Of a stretch of DNA of 64,000 bases, positions 1-13,414 are shown in pieces. The DNA is taken from positions 1,507,501-1,571,500 of the forward strand of contig CM069770.1 of the NCBI GenBank assembly GCA_036169595.1, in the 5' to 3' direction. Source of the stretch: Dictyostelium firmibasis. Lineage: Eukaryota > Evosea > Eumycetozoa > Dictyosteliales > Dictyosteliaceae. The translations under genes and the position numbers were made by a program. The notes under the pieces are model-generated. The model did no database searches and had not been told where the DNA came from. It worked only from the letters and a program-made list of their open reading frames with translations. How positions within the stretch are numbered: the first letter of the stretch is position 1; the number at the start of each line of letters is the position of its first letter.

Positions 1-395
1 ATAAAAAAAAAAAAACACGAGTTAAATAGAAATGGAAATATAGAAACAATTTATTTTTTTTTTAAAAAAAAAAAAAACAAAAACAAAAACAGGATCAGTG
101 GATACCAGTTCATTTTATTTATATGAACAAACAAATAATAAAAAAAAAAAAAGATAAAAGTTGGGGATAGAAAAAAAAAGAAAAGAAATAATAGTTTAGA
201 AATATTCACAAATATCACAAACATCAACGTTGCTGCATTATTTTTACTTTTTTTTCATCAAATATTTTTTTACTTTTTTTTTTTTTTTCGAATTTTTTCT
301 TTTATTTTTTTTTTCTAAAAAAAAAAAAGTTGCACAAAATTCTAATTTTTTTTTTTTTCATAATTTTTCATCACTCATTAAATATTAGAGAAAAT
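1..395. other. AT-rich 5' flank of rps29
   Basis: No gene is visible. The stretch is made of long A and T runs with a short mixed block at about 190-235. It ends 5' of the rps29 start codon and should hold that gene's promoter and leader, but I see no specific element I can defend. Confidence 0.5.
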
Positions 396-659
396 ATGGC
401 TAGAGAATTATGGTTAACTCACCCAAGAACCTTCGGTCCAGGTTCCCGTACCTGTCGTAAATGTGGCAACCATCACGGTATCATCAGAAAATATGGTTTA
501 AACATGTGTAGACGTTGTTTCCGTACTGACGCTGAAGCCATCGGTTTCAACAAAGTAAGTCATTCATCTATTTTTATTTCCATACATAATTTTATTCTTT
601 TATACTGATCAAAATTTTCTTTTTCATCTCCTTCACCCAACCAATAATAGTACCGTTAA
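396..659 (+). CDS. rps29: 40S ribosomal protein S29 (uS14)
   Basis: Small-subunit ribosomal protein that binds 18S rRNA near the head of the 40S subunit. The protein starts [20 protein letters not shown] and carries the zinc motif CRKC(x13)C(x2)C (Cys-Arg-Lys-Cys, later CRRC), the hallmark of S29/uS14. Two coding exons are inferred: 396-554 and 651-659. The donor is GTAAGT after codon AAA, and the acceptor is AATAG before TAC CGT TAA, so the protein ends GFNKYR. Length is 54 residues, close to the 56 of mammals. An upstream in-frame ATG at 330 would add an F-rich leader that other S29 proteins lack, so 396 is chosen. Codon use is the optimal highly expressed kind (GGT, CGT, AAC, ACC), unlike the neighbouring genes. 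Confidence 0.95.
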
Positions 660-896
660 GCTCTTAATAATAATTATTTTTTATTTAAATAAAAAGGAAC
701 GATTAGAAAAGCAATTTAGTAAAAAAAAAAAAAAAAAAAAAAAATTCTTTTTATTTTGTTTTCTTTTATTTTTATACTTAATTTCTATATTTATTTTTTT
801 ATTAAAAAAACTTTAAGACTTTATATTTATCAATTGTTGGTTTATTAAATTTAATATTAACACAGATTCGCATAAAAAATAATAGTTTAAATTTTT

Positions 897-2501
897 TTAT
901 TGGATTAAAATCATTGAAATTAAAACTGAAAATAAGATTAATAATTTTGAGATTTGAATAACAGTTGCAGAACCTGTGGTAGTCCCTGTGGTAGTTCCTG
1001 TAGTTGATGTAGCGACATAGATAAATGAAGCAGAGGTGCTGGTTGTTGGGACAGTGCAGATACTTTCATTTTTATCAGAGAACGAAGCTGTGCAACTGAC
1101 ACAAGAAAGAGAATTTGATGGATTGAACCCAGTTGGTTGTTGCGAGAAGTACATGGTTGAAGAGCTACAAACAAAAATATCTTGGACGTCGTCAGAACTA
1201 ACGTCGGTAATGGTATAGGTCGAATAATAGGAGTATACGATTCCTCCAATTGATGTTGCTGGTAATAGGTTTTGAGTCATATTACAATCGGTCATTTTAA
1301 TAGTTGAAGATTGTGAATAGATGGCACTACCTTGTGTTGTAGCATAGTTTTTGGTTAAAGTTGTATTCAATATCATAAGGTAAGCTTCAAATGCATAGAT
1401 AGCACCTCCAAACAAATTAGCAGAGTTTCCATTAAACACGCAGTCAACAATAATACTTGGCAATGTTTCAGTTGTTTGGGTAGAGCTTGCTGAATAAATA
1501 GCAGCACCATTTGGAGAGGTGTTATTAATAAACGAACAAAGGCTGACAGAGAATGAATGTTTTGAAACTTGAGAAACACCATAGCTTAAAACAGCAGAGG
1601 TAGAATCGGCTTCGTTGTTTTGGAAAGTGGAGTTGAGAATCATTGAACTGGAATCAAAGGAAAGGAATAAGCCTTGGTCAGTTGTAGAATCGCTGAAAGA
1701 ACAATTTGTGACATAGAGAGCTCCATTATGACTAATTGTACCAACATGAGCATTAATAGTGTTTCCAACAACATTGTTAAAATAAACATTCGAAAAAGAA
1801 GTTTTGATTAAAGTGTTGTTACCAGAGTTGGCTCTGTAGATTCCAGAGTTTCTAAAAGAAAGTGAAGAGGTAACGGTTTTTGCAACAGTATTATTGGAGT
1901 TAATATCAATCATTGAATAGATAAATGTTTGTTTTGTTGAATCAAAGTCATAGAAATTACAACCATCAAAGACGATTGAGGAATATGAACTATTGGTGGT
2001 TACACTGATAATTGGTTTGCTGAAATTCTTGAAAGTAATGCCATTGATCAATACAGAGGATTGTAATTGTGCTTCTGAAGAAACATTTACCGAGTTAATA
2101 GTAAACAATGGTGAGGTTGAATTGATACCATTGAAAATTACACTACTTGAAGTACCGTTAAATGGTGAAATAGTTACATTGAATTCTAAGAAATCTACAG
2201 AATTTTGATCAACATTATATAATCCATCTGCTAATTGAATATTTAATAATTGATAAACCCAAAGTTTTGAAGTTGGGTCATAAGGAACTGCAATTGTACT
2301 AAAGTAATTAATTGAATCTTTGATATTATTACAGGAGAATGCTGTACTATTACCACATTGTTCTCCAGGTGTATAACCAGTATTGTTAACATTTGGATTA
2401 ACAATTAATGTTACTGGTTCATTGTTGGCTTGAAAGGATAAGGAGTTGACTACAACGGAAACGAAACTTAATAATAAAAAAATATTTAATGTTCTATTCA
2501 T
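897..2501 (-). CDS. secreted or GPI-anchored beta-helix protein
   Basis: A 534-residue, single-exon gene. An N-terminal signal peptide (about residues 1-20, MNRTLNIFLLLSFVSVVVNS) is followed by imperfect short repeats with FxxN and GAIY motifs (for example NGAAIY, FGGAIYA, GSAIY). These repeats are typical of right-handed parallel beta-helix (pectin-lyase-like, Pmp-like) ectodomains. Many N-x-S/T sites suggest N-glycosylation. The C-terminus is a Thr/Gly/Ser linker (TTGTTTG) and then a hydrophobic tail ending in LIQ with nothing after it, which fits a GPI-attachment signal. No catalytic residues are evident, so adhesion or surface display is more likely than lyase activity; this is inference. 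It lies tail-to-tail with rps29 and precedes two larger beta-helix genes on the same strand, with which it may share an origin. Confidence 0.75.
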   Translation of the reverse strand: MNRTLNIFLLLSFVSVVVNSLSFQANNEPVTLIVNPNVNNTGYTPGEQCGNSTAFSCNNIKDSINYFSTIAVPYDPTSKLWVYQLLNIQLADGLYNVDQNSVDFLEFNVTISPFNGTSSSVIFNGINSTSPLFTINSVNVSSEAQLQSSVLINGITFKNFSKPIISVTTNSSYSSIVFDGCNFYDFDSTKQTFIYSMIDINSNNTVAKTVTSSLSFRNSGIYRANSGNNTLIKTSFSNVYFNNVVGNTINAHVGTISHNGALYVTNCSFSDSTTDQGLFLSFDSSSMILNSTFQNNEADSTSAVLSYGVSQVSKHSFSVSLCSFINNTSPNGAAIYSASSTQTTETLPSIIVDCVFNGNSANLFGGAIYAFEAYLMILNTTLTKNYATTQGSAIYSQSSTIKMTDCNMTQNLLPATSIGGIVYSYYSTYTITDVSSDDVQDIFVCSSSTMYFSQQPTGFNPSNSLSCVSCTASFSDKNESICTVPTTSTSASFIYVATSTTGTTTGTTTGSATVIQISKLLILFSVLISMILIQ

Positions 2502-2941
2502 TTTGAATTATTTTTTTCAAAATTTTTTTTTTTTTTTTTTTTTTTATAATTAATTATAAAAATAAAAAAAAAAAAAAAAAAAAACAAAAAAAAAATATTC
2601 ATTGACTAACATTCGAAATTCTAGTAAAAAACGAAAAAAAAAGTAATAATGGTGGGTTTGAAAATTTGCCAAAAGCTCGTTTTTTTAAGGCAATATAAAA
2701 AGAGGTTGAAAAAAAATTTATTTTTTTAAAAGCCGGGTTTTTTTTTTAAAAGATTCTGGGCTTTGAAAAATTAAAAATTCAAAATTATTTTTAAACGGTG
2801 GACGAAACAAATAAATAAAAAAATTAATAAATAACGATGACATAATAATTTTAAAAGGTATTAGACCACAAAAAAAAAAAAAAGAATGCCTGTATAATTT
2901 TTTTTAATATTATTTATTTTTTTATTTATAGTTATTTTTAT
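2502..2941. other. intergenic, promoter side of the 2501 gene
   Basis: No open gene. It contains homopolymer A/T runs and a more complex block at about 2630-2780 (with AAAGCTCG and GCCGGG words) that is probably the promoter of the beta-helix gene at 2501. It also holds the 3' flank of the gene ending at 2942. Confidence 0.4.
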
Positions 2942-5900
2942 TTATTTATGTTTTTTTCTAATCTTTTTATTTTCTTTTCTATTTAATGAAATGAAAATAA
3001 TTGAAAGTAGAGCAAAACAGAAAGTAACAATAGTTAAAATTAAACCTTGATTAAAGAGTGGTTTTGATTGTAATAGATTGGAATTTGCAATGATGAAAAC
3101 CACTACCTGCAAAAGATTGATAATATTATTAAAATCTCTTGAACGACCTCGTTTGAATGGATTGATAAATAAATAAACTACTGTATAAAAGAATTGAATC
3201 AAAAGTATAGCTGGAATATAATATTGCATCCTGAATAGCATGATAGTTGATAAAACACTAAACACTATAGATCTAATAATGATTATTGTATCCCACCATT
3301 TATAGTTTGCTCTATATTCTAAATGATATCGAACTTGTTGTAGAAATTTTGTGATTCCATTCTTAAATAATGAATTATCATATTTAAAAGTAATCGATAA
3401 TAGTGCCTCCATCAATAATATTATTGATAGTATTATAAAGATAATGGCGGCAAGTATTATACAGGCTTGATTTGAGTTTGTTTGACTGTAATTGATTGAA
3501 AAATCTACTGCTAAATAATTTACACCATTAACTTGTTTTGAGATTACTGATGACATTGCATTAAATATCAATGGAATTACAAAAAGTTGAAATAATGACC
3601 AAATCGATCTCCAATAATAAACTGATCTATGTTTTATTTTTCCTTCTAAAATTTTCACTATATAATTTGGATATTTAGCTATTGGTGCTTGTAGTGTTGG
3701 TGTGGTGCTTTCATTATTTGAAAAATCATTAACTAAAAACGATGGATTTCTATGATGTTTTTGAGATTTTGATGACATTATCTTGTAGATTCTAATTATA
3801 GTATTAGGTGTAATATCAGTTGATCCAATTAAAAATAATGAAATTATAATTGAAAACGATAAGAAACTCTTAAAATTATAATTTAAACCTTCCCATAGAC
3901 AATAGCTATCTATCATATCTACTGACATTCTAAATAAGGGTAAAATGTAAATACCACTATACGAAAAGAATACTACTGAATTAATTTGAAGGAATATTAT
4001 AATTTGTCCAATTGGTATTTTGAAACTATTATGTTTAATTAATGATAGTAACAATCCAAATAATAAATGAAATGCTAGTATTGGTATCAAAAGAATAGGT
4101 TTGAATTGAGAACAACATCTTATACCATTTTTTGTTTGAACTGTATTACCAAATTCATCTAGACAGCTAAAACATAAATCACCGAAACTTGAATTTGATG
4201 TGCAAAGATTATAAGAGAGACACATATCTAATGGACACTCTTCAACCATTGAAACATCATTATTAACTATATAATAACCATCGATTGCATATATGTTTGG
4301 GGCAAAACAATTAATTATGTTTGTATTACACGGATAACATTTTCCCAGCAATTCACTAAAAGCATAATTGTTTGGGCAATAGGTACACATTTCACTAGAC
4401 GCATTATAGAATTGATAGGGTGAGCAACCATCCACATAAACTCTTGCAAGAACTGGTGTTGGAGTATCTACACCAATAAGATATTCATCATTAATACTGC
4501 CAATAAATTCATAGGTAAATTTACCCATTCCAGCATTTGCACTATTAGTGAAGTTGGTTAACTGATTCTTTGATGTTCTATTGACATATATATAAACAAT
4601 TGCAGAGAATGGTGTAAATAAATTACCATAATAATCAACGAATCTATATTCAATTGATGATGATCCATCATCAACAACTTGACTAATTGGATTTGAAAAT
4701 TGTGCAATATCCATCATATCTATTTAAATAATAAAAGTAGTAAAAATAATAAATAATAATAAATAATAATAATCAGCAATATTAATTTTTTTTTTTTTAT
4801 ATAAAGAAAAAGAAAAAGAAAAAAAAACTTACTTGATGAAAAATTTGGACCACAAAATGCAGAGTTATTAATAAAGGTATTTGAATTCATAACTTTTGTC
4901 ATATTATCATTGAAGGGTGAGTTTGTTGTAAAGATGACACCACCTTGTTGTAAAGCGTAATTGTCCATAATTGTATTATTTTCGAATCTAGTATTTGGAT
5001 TACTGAGAGAACCATTTGGAGAGTTGAAATACAATACACCACCATAGGCAGCTTGATTTAATTCAAATGTACAATGTGTAATATCAAACCATTCAAAACT
5101 ATCATCCTCATAGGAGTCTGGTGTAAATGATAGAATGGAACCCATTCCATTTTCAAATTGATTATTACTGATAAAAGAAGATCTCAGTGTTACATTTGAT
5201 TTTATTATTGATATTAATCCTTGACCATTTCCCATATTTCCAATCAGATCACAGTCCTCTATCGTAAGTGCTGAACTTTCTACTTCAAATAGGAAATTGG
5301 ATTCTGAATATAAATTTGCATCACTTTGAATTTTGTTACCAGAAAAGTATGACATTTGTATGAAAACACCACCAGTATCACCATTACTACTACTACTACT
5401 AATTTCATAATTATCATCATTATTATAATCATATTCATTATAGATATATTGATTTAATTGACAATTATATAAATATAAAAATGTTGTACCAATCGAATTA
5501 TTTAAAAGATTGATATTATCGAATAATACATTTGAAACCCCATTCATAGAGATGAAGCCACCTATTTCATCCGACTGAGGGAAAGGACACACCATTGGGA
5601 CTCTAACGATTAAATTATAGTTGAAATGGAATTCTTTGATTTCAAAGTACTCTACATTTAAGGCACCAATGAAAAATTGAACGAAATAGTTATTATTTAT
5701 AAAGATTTGATTGAGTATTACAGTTTTGGTATTATTTAAACTTAGGAAATAGGTGATTGGAAGTGTACTATCATAGAATTGAAAATTATTAATCTCTATA
5801 AGCTCATCACCATCACTATTAATAAAAGAACCTGTATTATTTGAATAAATTACAGCTAGGAATACAACGGTTGAATTATTACTTGAAACCAACGGATTAA

Positions 5901-7242
5901 ATGAATTACCTTTGAATTCAGTTTCAGTGATATTTAATATCGAACCATACAAATTAAACATCTCATAGTTTAACCCATGGTTACCAAGAAATATCGATGA
6001 AATAATATCAATTTCATCTTCGATCGATTTAATCAATTGATTTTGAGTAAAGCTTTGGGAGATGTTAACTATTTCCATACTAATCAACGACCTGTATGAA
6101 CTTAACAATTGTTGACTAATCAATATGAAATTAGTTTCACTAATGTAAATGGAGGAAGTATTTGATTCAATTAAAGATGAGGAATTACCAACTCTACAAC
6201 CATTGAATAGACTAGAGGATATCGTCAATATACTGTGTTCACTTATTGTAAATATTGGTTGATTAGCTTGAATATTAATAAATGTTGAATTATCACCTAT
6301 CCATACAGTGGAATTTTTAACAGCCATCACCATCGGTACAGCACTATCAAAGAAATTAGAATTTGATACATTTAAAGAGCTCTGTTCAATGTAGAATAGT
6401 TGATTAATTTTACCAAATGGATTTGAAATGAAATTACTAGATATTACATCTATTACACTACTATCATATCCATTAATAAATGAGTCGGTATCCATTGATA
6501 TTATAGTTGTATTCTCAAAGCGAGCATATGAATTTCTAAATTCGAAAGAACCTACGGATTCCAAGTAAATATCTATGAATTCTATAACACTAGTAAGAAA
6601 GAAGCCACTACTATACTGTGGCATTGATAAAACCTTTTGAAATATATTATTCTCAAATATAGCTACAGATAAATCGGAAACTCTAATATTTGCTGTATTA
6701 TGTGCTTCTATTATCGACTCGAATGTACAATCTGTAAAAGTTGGACTATTCATTATTAAATTGCAACCTTCCAATGTAATCATTGATGGTGATACACAAT
6801 TTTCAAATTGAACAGATTCCAATAAGATCGTTACATTACTATCATTCATAGCTACAACTGATGCAAACATTGATTCATACTTATAAAATCCAACCATCTT
6901 TACATCATCAAATATAATTGATACACTATAGGTAACATGATTTGTAACCACTAATGTAAGTGCACCAGTTTTTGGGTTCGCCATAAACATTGAATTTAAA
7001 ATCAAAATATTTGCAACTTTTTCATTGTACGCACCGATATTCAAATTAATAATACCAATACCATTATAAAATAATGACCATATCAATGGATTATTTTGTT
7101 TGAATGTAGTATTCTCGAATCTAGTATTATCAGCTTCTGTAAATAGTACACATTCTTGCCATGTTGAGTTCACAACATTTAAGTCAGAAGATCCCATTTG
7201 AAAGAAACTCTCAAACAAATTGGAGTTTATAATCTCAACATG

Positions 7243-7340
<98 letters not shown>

Positions 7341-7705
7341 AACTACTACTAGGATTTGTACTACATGGTGTTGTAGAGGGGAAATTAATTGATACTTGAT
7401 TCAATGTTGAGTATTTAATAGATATAAAACTATTGCTCAAAATAAATTTTTGTACTTTAATCAATGATTCCACTGTTGAGTTTTTAATTGAAACCAATGA
7501 ATTTTCAAAACTACTATATGGATCATCTATATCTTTAAATAGAATAGTAACATTATCCGAAATATTAACTTCACTATTACTAATATTCCAATATCTGTAA
7601 AATGTTATTGATGGTCCTATAATATAAAATTTTGAATTTACTACATTAAATGAATTATATATTTTAACTTGCTTTTCTTTATTATTATTACTATTATTAT
7701 TATTA

Positions 7706-7781
<76 letters not shown>

Positions 7782-8193
7782 TAAGATATGGTTTGAATGT
7801 AATACTATTACAATTTGAAATTAAAAGTTGGGAACAGTCTGTATCATTGTAAATACCATATCCTATATTTACTATTATTGTTGATTGGTTATTTTTAAAA
7901 ATTGGTTCTATTTGACAAAAATTATGGTATGGGTTTATAATTGTTCCGTTACCACTATTTTTATTGTTATAATTATTATTATTATTAAAATTTGAAGTTA
8001 TATATATATTTATAATGTTTTCGATGTAGTTGCCACTGTTTTTATTATTATTATAATTATTATTATTATTATTATTACTAGTATTGCTATTAATTATATT
8101 ACCATTGAAAAAAATACTATCTTTACTAATGTTTTGGGAATTTATTTCATTTATTATTAAAAAAATCAAAAAAAAGAATATATGTATTTTCAT
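2942..8193 (-). CDS. giant beta-helix, Cys-rich, multi-pass membrane protein (paralogue 1)
   Basis: Two coding exons, 8193-4833 and 4719-2942, give 1712 residues. The 113-bp intron has donor GTAAGT and acceptor AATAG, phase 1, joining GPNFSS to NMMDIAQF. The order of parts is: signal peptide (MKIHIFFFLIFLIINEINS); Asn-rich stretch; a long ectodomain of beta-helix-like repeats with many N-glycosylation sites, including YGGVLYF and QGGVIFT; a cysteine-rich segment (CTYCPNN, CYPC, CPLDMCLSYNLC, CFSC); about 7-8 hydrophobic segments with an internal hydrophilic loop; and a basic cytoplasmic tail (NRKENKKIRKKHK). A run of about 35 Ser lies near residue 300 and an Asn run near residue 150. It may act as a cell-surface sensor or adhesion protein; this is inference only, as I do not know a named family. 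A near-identical tract is shared with the next gene. Confidence 0.8.
3495..4289 (-). repeat. homogenised tract shared with 9103-9897
   Basis: About 790 bp inside exon 2 of paralogue 1 are almost identical (only a handful of mismatches by eye) to 9103-9897 in paralogue 2, while sequence on both sides is clearly diverged. The tract covers the last Cys motifs, the first membrane helices and the cytoplasmic loop ending near the KQVNG residues. It is best read as recent gene conversion. Confidence 0.8.
7235..7350. repeat. (ACT)n trinucleotide repeat encoding poly-Ser
   Basis: A near-perfect run of about 35 ACT units read on the minus strand as AGT Ser codons in the beta-helix ectodomain of the gene above. 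A second run, (ATT)n at about 7692-7780, encodes Asn in the same gene. Confidence 0.9.
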
Positions 8194-8576
8194 TATGTAA
8201 TATTATTATTAAATTATTTATATTTAGCTATCATTATTAATAAATTTTTTTTCCATTTAAAAATATAAAATAGGTGCCCAACTAAAAATAATATAAAAAA
8301 AACAAAAAAAAAAATATAAAAAAAAAAAATTAATAAAAAAAAATAAAAAAAAATCTATTAGAAATATCTTATCTTAAAAATTTAAAACAAAAATATTAAA
8401 AAAAAATAAAAATAATCTTCTAAAAAAAAAAAAAAAAATAAAAAATAAAAAAATAAAAATAATCTTGAAAAGTATTTCTAAAAAAAAAAAAAAAAACTAA
8501 AAAATTGAAAAAAGATTTTCGTGAAAAAAGAAAAAGAAAAAATTATCTGATTTCTTTTTATTTGGTTTTTTTTTCT
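8194..8576. other. AT-rich spacer between the two large beta-helix genes
   Basis: Only A-rich runs and TAAAAAT-type words. It must hold the promoter of the 8193 gene and the 3' flank of the gene ending at 8577. No specific site stands out except a short less-biased word near 8270-8282 (TAGGTGCCCAAC). Confidence 0.4.
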
Positions 8577-11500
8577 CTATTTTTTATTTTTAATTACAAG
8601 TAAAATAATTAAAATAAGGGCAAAAGAAAATGAGAGACAAGTTAATGTTAAACCTTGATCAAAGAGTGGTTTTGATTGCATTAGATTGGAATTTGCAATG
8701 ATAAACATTATTAATTGTAATAGATTTATATAGTTATTTGGATCTCTTGATGCAACCTTTTTAATTGGGCTCACTAATAAATAAACAGTAGCATAAAAGA
8801 TTTGAATGGATATGATAGCGGCTATATAGAATTGCATTTTAAATAACATAGTAATTGATAAAACACTAAACATAATAGATCTAACAATTATCATTGTATC
8901 CCACCATTTAAAATCTTTTTTATAGTTTAGTGTTTGTTGAATCTTGTATAGATATTCTGTGATTCCATTCTTAAATAATGAATTATCATATTTAAAAGTA
9001 ATCAATAATAGTACTTGCATAAATAATGTTATTGATAATATTACAAAGATAATAACAGCAATTAATATACAAGCTTGATTTGAGTTTGATTGATTATAAT
9101 CGATTGAAAAATCTACTGCTAAATAATTTTCACCATTAACTTGTTTTGAGATTACTGATGACATTACATTAAATATCAATGGAATTACAAAAAGTTGAAA
9201 TAATGACCAAATCGATCTCCAATAATAAACTGATCTATGTTTTATTTTTCCTTCTAAAATTTTCACTATATAATTTGGATATTTAGCTATTGGTGCTTGT
9301 AGTGTTGGTGTGTTGCTTTCATTATTTGAAAAATCATTAACTAAAAACGATGGATTTCTATGATGTTTTTGAGATTTTGATGACATTATCTTGTAGATTC
9401 TAATTATAGTATTAGGTGTAATATCAGTTGATCCAATTAAAAATAATGAAATTATAATTGAAAACGATAAGAAACTCTTAAAATTATAATTTAAACCTTC
9501 CCATAGACAATAGCTATCTATCATATCTACTGACATTCTAAATAATGGTAAAATGTAAATACCACTATACGAAAAGAATACTACTGAATTAATTTGAAGG
9601 AATATTATAATTTGTCCAATTGGTATTTTGAAACTATTATGTTTAATTAATGATAGTAACAATCCAAATAATAAATGAAATGCTAGTATTGGTATCAAAA
9701 GAATAGGTTTGAATTGAGAACAACATCTTATACCATTTTTTGTTTGAACTGTATTACCAAATTCATCTAGACAGCTAAAACATAAATCACCGAAACTTGA
9801 ATTTGATGTGCAAAGATTATAAGAGAGACACATATCTAATGGACACTCTTCAACCATTGAAACATCATTATTAACTATATAATAACCATCGATTGCAAAT
9901 ACAGTTGAGGTTAAACATGTCATTATTTGAACATCGCATGGATAACATTCCCCATATGATTGACTAAAAGCATAATTACTTTGACAATAAGTGCATGTTT
10001 CACTTGAATTTGAATAAATCTGATATGGCAAACAATCATCAATGTAAACTATTTGATAAAAATTGAATGGCTCATTAAATATAATGGTATATGTATCACC
10101 AATTGCGCCAATGAAACTATATAAAAAACTTCCTTTACCTGCAATTACACTGTTTTCAATGGTTTTTTGTTGACCATTTGAATTTTGGAGAATAGTAATA
10201 TTCAATTCACCAGAATCTATTATAAATGTATTATTATAAAAATCAATTAATCTGTAGTAAATTGTTGTTGATATACCAGCTGATACATTATTATTTAAAA
10301 CTTGAATAGTTTTATTGTTCACCTCTGTTAAAAAAAAAAAAAAAAAAAAAAAGTTAATAATTAAATTTAAAATAGTTATAAATTACTTTCATTTACATAC
10401 CAGAAGAAAAATTTGGACCAAGTAATGAAGTATTATTTTCAAAAGTATTTGAATTTAAAATTTTTGAAATATTTTTTGAGAATGTAAAATAGTCAGTATA
10501 AATTGCACCACCTTTTTGATTGGCATGATTATTGATAAAAGTATTATTATAAAACGAACTCAATGGATTAACGAATGCATCATCGAAATTAAAGTAGCCA
10601 GTGAAACTAAATACACCACCATTTGAACCTAAATTTGAATTAGAAAATGTATTGATAATTTGGAAATAATTATTTAATGCACTACTATTATCACTACTAC
10701 TTGAATTATAATTTAAAGCTGATCCATTCCCATTTGAATTTTGATTTCCAATAAAAACACAATCAATTATTGTAGTATTACACATTATTGAATCAATTAA
10801 AACAGAATTATCAGCATTATTATTTTGAAAACTTGATGATTGAACCACTAAATTTGAACTTTTAAATATAAAGAGATAATTGGAAGAAAAGGTGATTGTA
10901 TTTGAAGCTATAGTTGAACTATTTAAAACCAATGATTTTGTATTGTAACCAGATAAAAGTGGAGTAGCTATTGAATTGTTTTCAATTTGAAGACCATTCA
11001 AAGTAATATCACTACAATTTATAATTTGAAATAAAGCACTTAGGTATTCTTCCTCAAAGAATGGTGATGGAAATAGAACTGAAACTACAACGTTTCCAAT
11101 GAACTTTAAATCTGTAAATTCTAAATAATCTATATTATTTGCCATTAAAAGGTATTGTGTAAAGTAATTGTTTTCAAATGTCACTGAACTAAAAACTACA
11201 ATTTTTGTATTAAATAAATCGAATAGAAAATCACAAGGTACACTAATATTGATATATTGAAATCCATTAATCTTGAGACTACCATCGTAACCACTAAAGA
11301 ATGAGCCCGAATTATTTGAATAAATGATATTTGATTGGGTGACGTTTGAAGTATAGCTTTGAATAGTTGGAGAAAATGAGTTCCCTGTAAAGTTTACATT
11401 ATATATGTTGAGTGTACCATCTGTAACGATAATCATCATATGACCAGATCCATGATTACCAATCAATCTTGAATCTTGAATAACCATAATATCTGCATAT

Positions 11501-13383
11501 GATTCAAACAAACTTACCATTGTGAAACAATTGGACATTGTTAGACCGATGATTTTGATAACACATTCACTAGATGTCATTAGTGAAATACCAACACCAT
11601 CCATCGTTGTTTCTGTTATGTAAATTGTAGAATTAAGACCATTGATCGTTGAAGAATAACTTGACTGAATATTTTTAAAGTAAGAATTTGAAATTGACAA
11701 TGTTGAATTGGACACATCAAACAATGGATAAGTTTCTGATTTAATATTGATAAAATTTGAATTATCAATGAATGTACTCGATTCAAAACCTGCATAAACA
11801 ATTGATGAAGAACTTTGATGAAAATTACACATTATGATATACAAAATACATTTCTCACCCAAATTAAATAACTCCCTACCATTATAAGAGTTTGTAAGGA
11901 AAGAGCTAGCGATAACGGCTAATGAACTATTTGAATACAAACTAACGTATGCTGATTCAAATAATGATGCCATTGTTACATTGACAAATAAAATCGATGA
12001 ATTTTGAAAATCAAATGGTCCAACACATTCTAAATACATATTAGACAATGATATATGACTTTGTGATGAAAATGGTTTACTATAGGGACTATCTGGATCA
12101 ATAGGCATTGTTATGGTTGAAATGAATTGATTGTTTTCATTACATCCTACTTTAATATCACTTAATACTATTGAACATATATCGGTTGCTTCAACCATCG
12201 AGTCAAGTATATTATTCTTAAATGTGACATTAACCATTTCTACATTACTCTCTGCAACCATTATCAACGATGATGAAATACAATTTTCAACATGAACATT
12301 TCTAATCTTTACAATACATTGACCACCACCATTATCTGCCAATAATATTGGCGAAGTTTGACGATAACCACTAATTAAAGTATTTTCAATAGTAACTTGG
12401 GAATCTGCATAGGTCTCTAAAATTGATATGGGATTTATAGTTGGTATTGATATAAGTTTAGATTGACTAATATATAGTCTAGCTCCTTCTCCTCCGAAAG
12501 AAATTGATGATCTAAGTATATTGAACATTGCATTATATATATTGAATAATGTTGAAAGCCATGTATTAGTTAGAGTTTGTCCTATAACTGATTCTGTGAT
12601 ATTTGTAAAGCCATAGCTATCTACTATACAATCTTGTAAATTTGAATTTGAAACATTTAAATCATAACTACCCATTTGAAACACTGTACCCTCTGAATAA
12701 CTATTTAAAACATTCATTCCTTTGAATGGCTTTGATAATTCATTTGGATTAAAACTAAATGAAATGTTCATCAATCTACTTTTATCTAAAACTTCAAATT
12801 TACAATCATTAAATACTATTATTCCATATGAAATCGTTGAATTCCTCATAATGAAATTCGAACTTGATATATCATGATAAATATTTTCTTGATATCCTAC
12901 ATTAATCTCTACTCCATTAGAAATTTCAAATATACTCTCATTAAATATAAATCCAAAAGTATACAATGTTACTAATGGACCTTCCAATACTAATTTACTA
13001 TTTGTTACATTAAAAAAACTATAAATTATAACTTTTCCATCCTCTATTTCATTGCTACTACTGTTACTGTTGCTACTTATATTATCATCATTATCATCAC
13101 CATTCTCATTAGTTTTATTGATTATACTATCATTATACGGCTTCATAATAATATAATTAAAATCTTCTAATAATAAATATTTGCAATCATTTTCATTATA
13201 TGAACCATATCCAATGTTTATTATTATCTTTGCTGTTATATCATTTTGTGAGTTTAATACAGATTCTATTTTACAAAAAGTTTGAAATGGGCTCAATATA
13301 GTTCCATTTCCTAAATCATTTCCAAACCTGGAACTCAAATAAATATTTATTAAATTATTATTATTATTATTATTATTATTATA

Positions 13384-13414
<31 letters not shown>

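Noticed and set aside
2642-2656. 14-bp word GTAATAATGGTGGG shared with 18585-18598
   Set aside because: Too short and in opposite orientation relative to the nearest genes; likely chance.
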